DNA of 64,000 nucleotides from Hydrogenophilales bacterium (GTDB lineage Bacteria; Pseudomonadota; Gammaproteobacteria; Burkholderiales; Thiobacillaceae). The position numbers and the translations under genes were made by a program. The notes under the pieces were generated by a model. That model saw only the letters and a list, made by a program, of their open reading frames with translations, was not told where the DNA came from and did not search any database. Position 1 is the first letter of the stretch. Every line of letters starts with the position of its first letter. The DNA lies in the NCBI GenBank assembly GCA_016703155.1, contig JADJCP010000010.1:1-64000 (forward strand), given 5' to 3'. This document shows positions 8,618 through 17,489 of the stretch, one piece after another.

Positions 8618-11212
8618 CTAAACGACGATGTTCACCAGGCGACCCGGCACGACCACGACCTTCTTGGCGGGCTTGCCTTCCATGTGTTTCTGGGCTTCGG
8701 GGCTCTCCAGGGCCGCCTTTTCGATGGTTTCCCTGGTGGCGTCGGTCGCGACCAGCAATTGGCCGCGCAACTTGCAGTTCACCTGGAGGACCAGTTCGAT
8801 CTCGTTCCGGACCAAGGCGCAGGCGTCGACCGTCGGCCAGGCCGCGCCGACCAGACAAGCGCCGGGCCGAAGCGCTTTCAGCAAGATTCGGCAGATGTGC
8901 GGGACAATGGGCGCCAGCATCAGGACGATATTCTCCAGGGCCTCCTGGCGAACCGAGCGCGTCAGCACGTCAGTGCCGTCCAGCCTGGCCAGGGCGTTCA
9001 TCAGCTCCATATTCGCGGCGATGGCGGTGTTGAACTGCTTGCGGCGCTCGATGTCGTCGGTCACCTTGGCAATCGTCTGATGCAGTTGCCGCCGGAAATC
9101 TTGCAAGGTACTGTCGAGTTCGGCGCCGGAGTAGGCGCTTACATCACCCCGCTCGACGTGTTCGTGGACCGTCTTCCACAGGCGTCGCAGAAAACGGTGG
9201 GCGCCCTCGACGCCGGCGTCCGACCACTCCAAGCTCTGTTCCGGCGGCGCGGCAAACATCATGAACAATCGAGCCGTGTCGGCGCCATATTGATCGATCA
9301 GGGCCTGCGGGTCGACGCCGTTGTTTTTCGACTTGGACATCTTCTCGACGCCGCCGGCCATGACGGGCTGACCATCCGATTTCAGTATCGGCCCGGAGGC
9401 GGCCTGCTCGACATCAGCGGGGTTCAACCACAGCTTTCTGCCATCGCCGAGCTCCCGGTAATAGGTCTCGGCGATGACCATGCCCTGCGTCAGCAGGTTC
9501 GTGAACGGTTCGTTAGTGCTTACCAACCCTTCGTCGCGCATCAGCTTGTGGAAGAAGCGCGCATAGAGCAGGTGCAGAATGGCGTGCTCGATGCCGCCGA
9601 TATACTGGTCGACGGGCAGCCAGTAGTTGGCGCGCTCGTCCAGCATGCCGGCGCCCAGGTCGGGGCAGGCATAACGGGCGTAGTACCAGGACGATTCGAC
9701 GAAGGTGTCCATGGTGTCGGTTTCGCGTTCGGCCGGGCCGCCGCACTTCGGGCAGGCGCACTCGTAGAACGAGGGCATCTTCTTGATTGGCGAGCCGATG
9801 TCGATCTTCACGACCTCGGGCAACACCACGGGCAACTGGTCTTCCGGTACCGGCACGTCGCCGCAGGTCGGACAGTGGATGATGGGGATGGGGCAGCCCC
9901 AGTAGCGCTGGCGGCTGATGCCCCAGTCGCGCAGGCGCCAAGTGGTGCGCTTCTCGCCCAGTTTGAGGTTCTTCAGTACGAGGGCGATCTTTTCGATGGC
10001 GTCATCGGAGGTGCGGCCGGAGAAGTCGCCGGAGTCGAATAGTCTGCCCAAGTCGACATAGGCGGCTTTGAGCGGCAGTTCCAGTTCGCCGTCGGTGGGC
10101 TTGATTACCGGCCTGATGGGCAGTGCGTATTTCTCCGCGAAGGCAAAGTCCCGCTCGTCGTGCGCCGGCACGGCCATCACCGCGCCTTCGCCATAGCCCA
10201 TCAGCACATAGTTGGCGACGAACACAGGAATAGGCTCGTTGGTGAAGGGGTGGTAGACCTTGAGGCCCGTGTCCATGCCCTTCTTCTCCATGGTCGCCAT
10301 GTCGGCTTCGGCGACGCTGCCCTGCTTGCATTCGTCGATGAAAGCGGCAAGTTCCGGACTGTTGGCGGCGGCCTGGGTCGCCAGCGGGTGCTCGGCGGCG
10401 ACGGCGACGTAAGTGACCCCGAACAGGGTGTCGGCGCGGGTGGTGAACACCTTCAGCACATCCTGGCCGTCCTCGTGGCGCTCATTCAGCGGGAAGTGGA
10501 TCTCGACACCGAAGCTCTTGCCGATCCAGTTGCGCTGCATCGTTTTGACGCGCTCCGGCCAGCCGGGCAGGTTGTCCAGTCCGCTGAGCAGTTCTTCCGC
10601 GTAGGCCGTGATGCGGAAGAAATACATGGGGATGTCGCGCTTTTCGACCAGGGCGCCGGAGCGCCAGCCGCGCCCGTCGATGACCTGTTCGTTTGCCAGG
10701 ACCGTGCAATCAACCGGATCCCAGTTGACCGCGGCCATCTTCTTGTAGATCAGGCCCTTCTCGTAGAGCTTGGTGAAGAACCACTGCTCCCAGCGGTAGT
10801 AGTCCGGCTTGCAGGTGGCCAGTTCGCGTCGCCAGTCGATGGCGAAACCGAGGCGCTTCAATTGGCCGCGCATGTAGTCGATATTGGCGTAGGTCCAGCC
10901 GGCGGGGGCGACGTTGTTGGCGATGGCGGCGTTTTCCGCCGGCAGGCCGAAGGCGTCCCAACCCATCGGTTGCAGGACGTTGTAGCCCTTCATGCGGTGA
11001 TAGCGGGCCAGGACGTCGCCGATGGTGTAGTTGCGCACATGGCCCATGTGCAGTTTGCCAGAAGGATACGGGAACATCGACAGGCAGTAATACTTGGGTT
11101 TGGTGCTGTCCCAGCCGGGTTCATTCGGATCGGGGGCGCGGTAGGCCTGCTTTTCTTCCCAGTGCTGCTGGGCTTCCGGTTCGATGATCTCCGGGCGGTA
11201 TTGGGCGTCCAT
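8618..11212 (-). CDS. leuS: Leucyl-tRNA synthetase
   Basis: LeuRS charges tRNA-Leu. The 864-aa class I synthetase shows the HIGH box as PYPSGKLHMGHVRNY near residue 48, the editing (CP1) domain with TTRADTLFGVTYVAVA, a Cys4 zinc-like insert (CPTCGD and CACPKCGG) and the KMSKS loop as EKMSKSKNNGVDP. Length is normal and no frameshift is seen. It is the first gene of the minus-strand run and diverges from the phosphoribulokinase gene across a 145-bp gap. Confidence 0.98.
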   Translation of the reverse strand: MDAQYRPEIIEPEAQQHWEEKQAYRAPDPNEPGWDSTKPKYYCLSMFPYPSGKLHMGHVRNYTIGDVLARYHRMKGYNVLQPMGWDAFGLPAENAAIANNVAPAGWTYANIDYMRGQLKRLGFAIDWRRELATCKPDYYRWEQWFFTKLYEKGLIYKKMAAVNWDPVDCTVLANEQVIDGRGWRSGALVEKRDIPMYFFRITAYAEELLSGLDNLPGWPERVKTMQRNWIGKSFGVEIHFPLNERHEDGQDVLKVFTTRADTLFGVTYVAVAAEHPLATQAAANSPELAAFIDECKQGSVAEADMATMEKKGMDTGLKVYHPFTNEPIPVFVANYVLMGYGEGAVMAVPAHDERDFAFAEKYALPIRPVIKPTDGELELPLKAAYVDLGRLFDSGDFSGRTSDDAIEKIALVLKNLKLGEKRTTWRLRDWGISRQRYWGCPIPIIHCPTCGDVPVPEDQLPVVLPEVVKIDIGSPIKKMPSFYECACPKCGGPAERETDTMDTFVESSWYYARYACPDLGAGMLDERANYWLPVDQYIGGIEHAILHLLYARFFHKLMRDEGLVSTNEPFTNLLTQGMVIAETYYRELGDGRKLWLNPADVEQAASGPILKSDGQPVMAGGVEKMSKSKNNGVDPQALIDQYGADTARLFMMFAAPPEQSLEWSDAGVEGAHRFLRRLWKTVHEHVERGDVSAYSGAELDSTLQDFRRQLHQTIAKVTDDIERRKQFNTAIAANMELMNALARLDGTDVLTRSVRQEALENIVLMLAPIVPHICRILLKALRPGACLVGAAWPTVDACALVRNEIELVLQVNCKLRGQLLVATDATRETIEKAALESPEAQKHMEGKPAKKVVVVPGRLVNIVV

Positions 11213-11281
11213 GGTCGCAGTCGGTCTTAAGGTCAGAAAAAAACGTTATGGGGTGGGTTGATAATTATATCGGCGATCCGA

Positions 11282-11311
11282 GTGACATGCCGTTTAGGCG
11301 GCGTTTATACT
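11282..11311 (+). promoter_or_regulatory. Possible sigma-70 promoter of the phosphoribulokinase gene
   Basis: A GTGACA box (11282-11287, five of six to TTGACA) and a TATACT box (11306-11311, five of six to TATAAT) are separated by 18 nt. They sit 47-76 bp upstream of the cbbP ATG in the divergent leuS-cbbP gap. The surrounding sequence is AT-richer than the coding regions. No LysR-type (CbbR) gene is adjacent. Confidence 0.4.
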
Positions 11312-11357
11312 CGTATAAGTATCCGCTTATCTCATGTGTTCCTAGGGGGAATCGCTC

Positions 11358-12251
11358 ATGTCCAAGAAGCATCCAGTTGTCGTCGTCACCGGTTCGTCCG
11401 GCGCGGGCACCACCACGGTCAAGCGTGCCTTTGAGCACATTTTTACGCGCGAACACCTGGTTGCCGCGGTCATCGAGGGCGATAGTTTCCACAGTCTCAA
11501 CCGCGCCGAATACAAAGAGGCCATCAAGAAGGCCGAGGCCCAGGGCAACAAGCATCTCAGCCACTTTGGCCCGGAAGCCAACGATTTCGACGCTTTGGCC
11601 AACCTGTTCAAGACCTACGGCAAGTCCGGCGGCGGCAAGAAACGCTACTACATTCACAGCGACGAAGAAGCCGTCCAACTTAACGCCCACTTCGGCACCA
11701 ACCTCAAAGCCGGCGAGTTCACGCCTTGGGAAGACGTGCCCAAGAATACCGACCTGCTGTTCTACGAAGGCCTGCACGGTCTGGTGGTGACCGACAAGGT
11801 GGACATGGCCCAGCACGTCGACCTGGCCATCGGCGTGGTGCCCGTGGTCAACCTGGAATGGATCCAGAAAATCCATCGCGATGCCGCCGAGCGGGGTTAC
11901 TCCGCCGAGGCCATTGTCGACACCATCCTGCGCCGCATGCCCGATTACGTGAATTACGTCACGCCACAGTTTTCGCGTACCGACATCAACTTCCAGCGCG
12001 TGCCCATGGTCGATACCTCCAACCCGTTCATCGCACGCGACATCCCGACGCCCGACGAGAGTATGGTGGTGATCCGCTTCAAGGATCCGAAGGGCGTCGA
12101 CTTCCCGTATCTGCTTTCCATGATCCACGATTCGTTTATGTCGCGGCGCAATAATCTGGTCGTCCCGGGTGGCAAGATGGGCATGGCCATGGAAGTCATT
12201 CTCGAGCCGATCATCCACAAGATGGTGGAAGAAAGCGGCAAGAAAAAGTAA
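11358..12251 (+). CDS. cbbP: Phosphoribulokinase (class I)
   Basis: This kinase phosphorylates ribulose-5-phosphate to ribulose-1,5-bisphosphate, the RuBisCO substrate. At 297 aa it has the P-loop GSSGAGTTTVK (12-22), the IEGDSFHSLNR segment with Asp42, His45 and Arg49 matching the Rhodobacter enzyme's catalytic base and sugar-phosphate ligands, and KIHRDAAERGYSAE, which fits the phosphoribulokinase signature. An AGGGGGA ribosome site precedes the ATG. It stands alone: no RuBisCO or cbbR is in the window. The E. coli PrkB paralogue is similar and of unknown role, but intact active-site residues favour a true PRK. A terminator follows. Confidence 0.9.
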   Translation: MSKKHPVVVVTGSSGAGTTTVKRAFEHIFTREHLVAAVIEGDSFHSLNRAEYKEAIKKAEAQGNKHLSHFGPEANDFDALANLFKTYGKSGGGKKRYYIHSDEEAVQLNAHFGTNLKAGEFTPWEDVPKNTDLLFYEGLHGLVVTDKVDMAQHVDLAIGVVPVVNLEWIQKIHRDAAERGYSAEAIVDTILRRMPDYVNYVTPQFSRTDINFQRVPMVDTSNPFIARDIPTPDESMVVIRFKDPKGVDFPYLLSMIHDSFMSRRNNLVVPGGKMGMAMEVILEPIIHKMVEESGKKK

Positions 12252-12277
12252 GCGAGGCGGTTAGGAGCGCAACAACG

Positions 12278-12304
12278 AGGCCGGGCGATGACCCGGCCTT
12301 TTTC
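12278..12304 (+). terminator. Rho-independent terminator after cbbP
   Basis: A perfect 8-bp GC-rich stem (12278-12285 with 12292-12299), a 6-nt loop and a T5 run lie 27 bp after the cbbP stop. It marks cbbP as a single-gene transcript. Confidence 0.88.
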
Positions 12305-12317
12305 GTTCGGAGGCCCC

Positions 12318-13145
12318 ATGTACGCTATACGAACTGCAATAGCCGCCTGCTTGGCCGGTTTATTGTCGCCGCTGGCAAGTCACGCCGCGCCGCCGCCACA
12401 TCTCGACACGGCTGGCATGGTGGCCTACCGTGCCTTTGGCGCCGCCGAGGAGCATCGGGCCTTTGCCATCGCCCCGGGGGGGCGCTGGGGCTGGTCGGGC
12501 GGCGCGATCAGCCCGGATCAGGCTCGCGAGCAGGCCATCGGGTATTGCCAGGAGCGTAACGAGCAACCCTGTGTACTCTATGCCCTGGATGGTGAAACCG
12601 TCTTCGACGCCAAGGCCTGGCCCGGCTTGTGGGGGCCGTATGCCAACGCGGTCGATGCCGCCAAGGCGCGTGTCGGCCGTCAGCGCGGCCAGCGCTTTGC
12701 TAATCTCAGCCTGACCGATCCGAGCGGGCGCAAGGTCAACCTGGCTGATCTGCGTGGCCAGGTCGTGGTTCTGCATTTCTGGGGCTCCTGGTGTGGCGTC
12801 TGCCGCAAGGAAATGCCCGAGATGCAGCGCGCCGCCGCTAGACTCGGCTCGGCGGCGCGCTTCGTGCTGGTCCAGGTGCGCGAAGACAGTAGGCTGTCCC
12901 GACGCTGGATGCAACAACAAGGCATCAGACTGCCGCTTTACGACAGTGGCGCGCGGGGTTCAAGCGACGACACGCTGCGCCTGGCGAATGGTGGTCGACT
13001 CAACGATCGGGATGTGGCCACGGCATTCCCGACCACATACATCCTGGATAAGCATGGCTTGGTGTTGTTTTCGCACACAGGCGCCATACACGGATGGTCC
13101 GAGTACATTCCTTTCCTGCGTCATGCCGCGCGGGCAGGAAAGTGA
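12318..13145 (+). CDS. Exported TlpA/ResA-like thioredoxin with extra N-terminal domain
   Basis: A 275-aa periplasmic protein: signal peptide (residues 1-24, ending SHAAP), an ~90-residue N-terminal domain (about 25-115) with GRWGWSGG, QAREQAIGYCQ and EQPCVLYALDG, then a TlpA/ResA-type thioredoxin domain with active site WCGVC, LADLRGQVVVLHFWGSW and FPTTYILDKHG. Such thioredoxins reduce periplasmic disulfides, for instance in cytochrome c maturation. The N-terminal domain recalls DUF4189-type modules, with two cysteines that might form a disulfide. I start at ATG 12318, which begins the signal peptide; an upstream in-frame ATG lies inside the terminator. Its client is unknown; the octaheme cytochrome operon is 2.1 kb away. 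Confidence 0.8.
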   Translation: MYAIRTAIAACLAGLLSPLASHAAPPPHLDTAGMVAYRAFGAAEEHRAFAIAPGGRWGWSGGAISPDQAREQAIGYCQERNEQPCVLYALDGETVFDAKAWPGLWGPYANAVDAAKARVGRQRGQRFANLSLTDPSGRKVNLADLRGQVVVLHFWGSWCGVCRKEMPEMQRAAARLGSAARFVLVQVREDSRLSRRWMQQQGIRLPLYDSGARGSSDDTLRLANGGRLNDRDVATAFPTTYILDKHGLVLFSHTGAIHGWSEYIPFLRHAARAGK

Positions 13146-13241
13146 GGCAGTAGTCCATTGGAACAATTGACTGATCAGGCGTAGGGGTTTACGTTCATGG
13201 GTCACGGTCTGATCTGGCCGGCCCGAATTAGGACTCAATGC

Positions 13242-14201
13242 ATGAAAAACGCTGCCAAGTATGTCTGCCTTGCACTCTGCGCCGCCCTCCCCCTGGCATA
13301 TGCCGGCAATGTGTGGAGCGAAGTCACGCCGAAGAAACACATCGTCAAGGCCAAGGCATCAAAGCACAAGGTTCGGGCCAAGAAGCCGGCCAAGCCGCGC
13401 ATCACGGCTAGAAAGTCGGCACCGGCAAAGATGGCCGGGCAGGCACCCGCCACGACGCTGGCTTCGGTAAGCCAGGCATTGGTTCCGGCCATACCCGTGG
13501 CCCCGATCCTGGCAGCCGTAGAGCCGGTGGCCGTGGTAGCCGCCGCTACGGTAGAGAGCAATCCGTACCTGCCGCAGCACTACGTCCCGGCGAAGGCCGT
13601 CAATCCCTATTTGCCGCAACCGGCGACGCCATGGCCTGAGCAGAGGGTCTCGGTCCCGACCGTGAACCCCTACCTGGCCAGCCCGGCGCCTGGCGCCTCT
13701 TCCGGCACGCCGTCTCCTGCGCATGTGCTTGCCGCGCCGGCACCCCAGGCCGCGCCGGTCATCGGCGCCAGCACGAATGCCTATGTGGCGAGCGCGGTCA
13801 GCTATGCGCCGTCCGCTGCCCTTGTGCAGAACTATGCCGCACAACAGCCGGTCCCGGCTCCGCCCGTGGCGGTGGCGCCCCCGGTCTCCGGCGCCAGCCC
13901 CAAGCCAGCCAAACCATCTTTCCTTGCGTCCCTCGACCCCAAACAAGGCCTGTCCGATCTGTTCAGTAGTGTGCGCAACGGTATCCCGCTCCTCAATGAT
14001 CAAGACCTGCTACCGACGATCAAGAAGGTCTATCCGACCGGCGAAAAGCCCCTGGTCATCCTCTCGTTCAAATGCCCTACCGAGATGATTGGTGTCACAC
14101 CGCCGCCAATGAAGGCATTGCACGAGTTGATCAACCTTGGTTTCGATGGTCTGAACAAGACCAACATGCTCAGTTTCAACCTGCAGCAAGTCTGTAACTA
14201 G
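13242..14201 (+). CDS. Secreted Pro/Ala-rich protein with NPYL repeats, unknown function
   Basis: A 319-aa protein with a signal peptide (MKNAAKYVCLALCAALPLAY), then a Lys-rich segment (KAKASKHKVRAKKPAKPRI) and a long Pro/Ala/Val-rich low-complexity linker. The linker holds the repeated tag NPYLPQ, NPYLPQ, NPYLAS and the related NAYVAS. A compact C-terminal segment of about 90 residues (SLDPKQGLSDLFSSVRNG to the end) has balanced composition and probably folds; it includes a cysteine pair (FKCPTEMIG and a terminal QQVCN). I do not recognise a family. I chose ATG 13242 for its signal peptide; an upstream in-frame ATG at 13197 adds 15 unlikely residues. Confidence 0.7.
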   Translation: MKNAAKYVCLALCAALPLAYAGNVWSEVTPKKHIVKAKASKHKVRAKKPAKPRITARKSAPAKMAGQAPATTLASVSQALVPAIPVAPILAAVEPVAVVAAATVESNPYLPQHYVPAKAVNPYLPQPATPWPEQRVSVPTVNPYLASPAPGASSGTPSPAHVLAAPAPQAAPVIGASTNAYVASAVSYAPSAALVQNYAAQQPVPAPPVAVAPPVSGASPKPAKPSFLASLDPKQGLSDLFSSVRNGIPLLNDQDLLPTIKKVYPTGEKPLVILSFKCPTEMIGVTPPPMKALHELINLGFDGLNKTNMLSFNLQQVCN

Positions 14202-14217
14202 GCTGGCTCGCCTGAGT

Positions 14218-14234
14218 CACCCAGAGCCTGGGTG
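14218..14234. other. Short hairpin downstream of the NPYL-repeat gene
   Basis: A perfect 7-bp inverted repeat (14218-14224 with 14228-14234) around a 3-nt loop lies 17 bp after the stop. There is no T run, so it may only protect the mRNA end. It lies 49 bp before hisG. Confidence 0.4.
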
Positions 14235-14282
14235 GCTCGGCCCCTCCTGGGCGGGTCGTCTTAGGCTTTGCCGATCAAGCAC

Positions 14283-15167
14283 ATGAAATCCACCAAACAC
14301 ACGCTACGCCTCGGCATCCCCAAGGGCAGCCTGCAAGACACTACCCAGAAACTTTTCGTCCGTGCAGGCTACGACCTGCGCATCTCCGGGCGTTCGTACT
14401 ACCCGGACATTGACGATGCCGAGATCGAGTGCATCCTCATCCGTCCGCAGGAGATGGCGCGCTATGTCGGCCATGGCATTCTCGACTGCGCCATCACCGG
14501 CCTGGACTGGATACTGGAAACCGGCGCCGATGTTGCTGAACTGGCCGATCTGCGTGCCCCCTGGCCGAATTACGGCACGGTGCGCTGGGTCATGGCCGCC
14601 AAGGAAGACTCGCCCTTTCAGACGGTGGCCGACCTGCAAGGCAAGCGTATCGCTACGGAAGCCATCGGCATGACCCGGCATTTCCTGCGGCAACATGGCG
14701 TCGAGGCCGAGGTTGAATTTTCCTGGGGCGCCACCGAGGTCAAGCCGCCCATCCTCGCCGATGCCATCGTCGACGTTTCGGAAACAGGCTCGTCGCTACG
14801 CGCCAACGGGTTGAAGGTGATGCACGTGGTGCTGGAAAGCACGCCGCGCTTCATCGCCAACCACCAATCCCTGGGCGATACCTGGAAGCACGACAAGATC
14901 AACCGGCTGCTCATGTTGCTGAAGGGTGCCATCGCCGCCGCGACGCGTGTACTGCTGTCCATGAACGTGGCGCGCACCAGCCTCGACGATGTGCTGCGCA
15001 TTCTCCCTGCCCTGGCCACGCCTACCCTATCGACGTTGGCCGACCCTGATTGGGTCGAGCTGAGTACCGTGGTCGAGGAAAAGCAGGTCCGTGAATTGAT
15101 CCCCGGGCTTTACCTGGCAGGCGCCCGGGGCATCATCGAACTGCCGATCAACAAGATCGTCGAGTAG
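14283..15167 (+). CDS. hisG: ATP phosphoribosyltransferase, long form
   Basis: HisG starts histidine synthesis by joining ATP and PRPP. The protein (294 aa from ATG 14283; a TTG at 14268 is an alternative start) has LRLGIPKGSL at the start, GILDCAITGLDWILE, and the PRPP site region IVDVSETGSSLRANGL. The ~75 C-terminal residues (VELSTVVEEKQVRELIPGLYLAGARGIIELPINKIVE) match the ACT-like regulatory domain of the long form, which does not need HisZ. It stands alone, not in a his operon. Many Betaproteobacteria use short HisG plus HisZ, so a long form here is unusual for that group. Confidence 0.9.
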   Translation: MKSTKHTLRLGIPKGSLQDTTQKLFVRAGYDLRISGRSYYPDIDDAEIECILIRPQEMARYVGHGILDCAITGLDWILETGADVAELADLRAPWPNYGTVRWVMAAKEDSPFQTVADLQGKRIATEAIGMTRHFLRQHGVEAEVEFSWGATEVKPPILADAIVDVSETGSSLRANGLKVMHVVLESTPRFIANHQSLGDTWKHDKINRLLMLLKGAIAAATRVLLSMNVARTSLDDVLRILPALATPTLSTLADPDWVELSTVVEEKQVRELIPGLYLAGARGIIELPINKIVE

Positions 15168-15174
15168 ACGGATT

Positions 15175-15209
15175 GCGGCGCAATGCCCATTCCCGGGGAA
15201 TCGCGCCGC
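15175..15209. other. Hairpin between convergent hisG and cytochrome b genes
   Basis: A 7-bp GC-only inverted repeat (15175-15181 with 15203-15209) spans the convergent gap. No T run follows on either strand, so it is at best a weak bidirectional stop. Confidence 0.35.
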
Positions 15210-15214
15210 GTGAC

Positions 15215-15811
15215 TTAAACCTCGTCGTACCCCGTGATCATCGCCTTGATGTGCGCCATCGGGGTATGGCCGGTGGTGGTCAGGTACACGTGGACGATCA
15301 GGAAGCTCAACATCATGAAGGCCGCGACGGTGTGGAAAAAGGCGACCCACTCCAGGCTCAGGTACTGATCCCAGCCCCATTCCAGCCACTTGTCGTAGAA
15401 GATGTAGAACCAGCCGGTGAACCAGATCAGCGGGCCGATGAACACCAGCACGCCGATATAGGCCAGGCGCTGCAGCGGGTTGTGCTTCTTCAGGGCGGTC
15501 GCCTTGAAGGGATGCGCCTCGCCCTTGAAAATGCCCAGGGCGTAGTACTTCGCCACGGCGTCGATGTTCTTCAGGGTGGGGATGTACTGTTTCCACTCGC
15601 CGGTGGTGAAGTGCCAGAAGATGGCGAAGACCCACAGGCCGACCAGGGTCCAGGCGCCGACGGTATGCACCTCGACGGCATCCTTGAAGCCGATCAGGAT
15701 GTAGCTGCCATGGATCTCGAAGCCGGTGACCAGCAGCAGGATGATCAGCGCCGCCTGGGCCCAGTGCCAGAAGCGCTCGAAGACCTTGAAGACGTAGATG
15801 CGCTCGCTCAT
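15215..15811 (-). CDS. Membrane cytochrome b subunit
   Basis: A 198-aa, four-helix membrane protein of the Ni/Fe-hydrogenase/formate-dehydrogenase b-type family. Likely haem-ligand histidines lie in FERFWHWAQA, VEVHTVGAW, FWHFTTGEW and FFHTVAAFMMLSFLIVHVY. It follows the octaheme cytochrome gene with a 2-nt gap, so it should pass electrons between the quinone pool and that periplasmic cytochrome. I start at ATG 15811 (MSERIYVFK) because the hydrophobic core begins there and GAAAGGAC lies just upstream; the open frame continues further only as a shadow of the neighbour. Confidence 0.85.
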   Translation of the reverse strand: MSERIYVFKVFERFWHWAQAALIILLLVTGFEIHGSYILIGFKDAVEVHTVGAWTLVGLWVFAIFWHFTTGEWKQYIPTLKNIDAVAKYYALGIFKGEAHPFKATALKKHNPLQRLAYIGVLVFIGPLIWFTGWFYIFYDKWLEWGWDQYLSLEWVAFFHTVAAFMMLSFLIVHVYLTTTGHTPMAHIKAMITGYDEV

Positions 15812-15813
15812 GG

Positions 15814-17448
15814 TCAATGTCCTTTCTTCGCGGTGAACAGGCGCAGCGCGCCGTGGCCCAGGACGCCGAGCAGCGACAGCGCGGCGATGCCCCAGCCGAT
15901 GATATTGAGCCACTCGTTGGCGCGCCGGCCGGGCATGTAGATGCCGGGCACTTGGTCGAGCCGACCGACGCCGCCCGCAGGCGCGTGGCACTGTTCGCAG
16001 CGCAAGGCGTCGCTCTTCGGCGCCACCATGTGGGTAATGGGCCAGGACATCTCGGTGCTGACGAAGGCATATTTGCCGCTGTACTCGGCGCCGATCTCCT
16101 TCATGCCGAACTCGATGGCCTTGTCCCAGTTGAAGTTGCTCCACAACGCGCTGTCGTCCTTGCCGTAGGTGTGGAAGACGAGCAACTGGTTATGGCCGAC
16201 GTCATAGGGCTGCTTGCCGACGAAACGCTTGATCGGCCAGATCTTCGAGGCGCCGTCGTCCGGGCTGCCGTGGAAGGTGTTGATGCGCAGCGTCTGGTTC
16301 GGGTCGATCCTGGTCTCGCGCAGGGTGTAGTCGACCCGACCGTTGAACCAGATGTACTCGGGGATGACGTTCGACTCGTAGCGGAAATCGCCTTTCTTGC
16401 TGTCATAGGCGTCGTGGCCGGCCGGGTCCTTGAGCTTGAAGGGCTTGCCGTCCTTGTCCAGTTTGCCGGCGGTCGACCAGTCCCACATCATCTTGGTCGG
16501 CTGAGCGCGTGCGAATTCCGGGATGTGGCAGGTCTGGCAGGCAATCTTCACGGCGTGCGCGTTCAGACGGGCATTCTGCTTGTGCGGCGCGTTCGTGTGG
16601 CAGGCCTGGCAGGTGGCCGGGTTGCTATCCTGCTTGCCGCGCTTATGCGCGTCTGGCTTCTCATTACCGGCGGTGGGCGCGTAGCGGCTGCCCGGTACCT
16701 CATGGCCGGTGGTCTTGTGGCACTCGCCGCAACTGAAGTTGAGGCCGTCCTTGGCCATGTGCACATCGAGATACTTGCCGGGATTGCGTAGCGAGCTGTC
16801 CAGGTCGCCGTGCTTGACAGCGTCGCCGCCGCCGCCATAGAAGTGGCAGGCACCGCAGTTCTGCCGGCCGGTCTTGCCGACGCCTTGCGCCACTGCTTTC
16901 AGGTCTGGCGCCTTGACGATCTTGCCCGAGTGCGGCGGGTATTCCATGTCCTGGTAGGGCGGATGACCCGCCAATCCGGGCAGTTTTCGGTAGGTGCCGG
17001 TGGTGTCGTGGCAAACCAGGCAGTCGACATTCTCCTGCGCGGCGAAGTCGAAGTTCTTGTCCTTCCAACCATAGCCCACATGGCAGGCGGTACAGAATTC
17101 GTAGTTCGACGGGATCGCCGTACAGAAATTGTTGATGGTGTTTTTCTTGCCGAGCCGCTGATGGGTGTCGGGGTTGAGAAACTCCCAGGTCCAGTGCTTC
17201 GACTTGTGTACCTGTTTCGCCGCCTCGGTGTGGCAGGCAAGGCAGGCCCGGGTGACCTCGGGACCAGACTTGAAGCTCTGCTGCAATTCCTTGAACTTGC
17301 TGTGATCGGCGGTCGAGGTCGTGGCCGGTTTAGGCATGGCCGGGGGCGCGACCGCACTGGTGGGGGCTGGATTAGCCTGGGCGCCGAACGGCGTCCAGGC
17401 GATGCCGGCCATGAGCGCCAGCATCGACAGCAGTTTTCCTGAAAACAT
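15814..17448 (-). CDS. Octaheme c-type cytochrome, tetrathionate-reductase family
   Basis: A 544-aa periplasmic multihaem cytochrome. It has a signal peptide (residues 1-25), exactly eight CXXCH haem motifs (CLACH, CTACH, CLVCH, CGACH, CGECH, CQACH, CQTCH, CEQCH) and a C-terminal membrane helix (WLNIIGWGIAALSLLGVLGHGALRL is the region). The haem count, spacing and tail resemble the octaheme tetrathionate reductase (OTR) family described in Shewanella, whose members reduce tetrathionate, nitrite or hydroxylamine in vitro; the physiological substrate is not settled. The membrane tail and adjacent cytochrome b suggest a quinone-linked complex. A strong AGGAGAG ribosome site precedes the ATG. In a sulfur oxidiser it could run in either direction. 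Confidence 0.9.
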   Translation of the reverse strand: MFSGKLLSMLALMAGIAWTPFGAQANPAPTSAVAPPAMPKPATTSTADHSKFKELQQSFKSGPEVTRACLACHTEAAKQVHKSKHWTWEFLNPDTHQRLGKKNTINNFCTAIPSNYEFCTACHVGYGWKDKNFDFAAQENVDCLVCHDTTGTYRKLPGLAGHPPYQDMEYPPHSGKIVKAPDLKAVAQGVGKTGRQNCGACHFYGGGGDAVKHGDLDSSLRNPGKYLDVHMAKDGLNFSCGECHKTTGHEVPGSRYAPTAGNEKPDAHKRGKQDSNPATCQACHTNAPHKQNARLNAHAVKIACQTCHIPEFARAQPTKMMWDWSTAGKLDKDGKPFKLKDPAGHDAYDSKKGDFRYESNVIPEYIWFNGRVDYTLRETRIDPNQTLRINTFHGSPDDGASKIWPIKRFVGKQPYDVGHNQLLVFHTYGKDDSALWSNFNWDKAIEFGMKEIGAEYSGKYAFVSTEMSWPITHMVAPKSDALRCEQCHAPAGGVGRLDQVPGIYMPGRRANEWLNIIGWGIAALSLLGVLGHGALRLFTAKKGH

Positions 17449-17489
17449 GGGGCTCTCCTGCGAAGCGGTGGCTGGGAGTCGTGCGGGGC

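Noticed and set aside
7029..8858. A 609-codon open frame on the minus strand spanning holA and most of lptE
   Set aside because: Only the part from 8069 down matches HolA; the upstream part is an antiframe shadow of lptE and leuS without conserved features.
11358..12251. Assigning the first PRK only as the E. coli PrkB paralogue
   Set aside because: The active-site residues and full signature are intact, so a Calvin-cycle enzyme is the better call, though PrkB remains possible.
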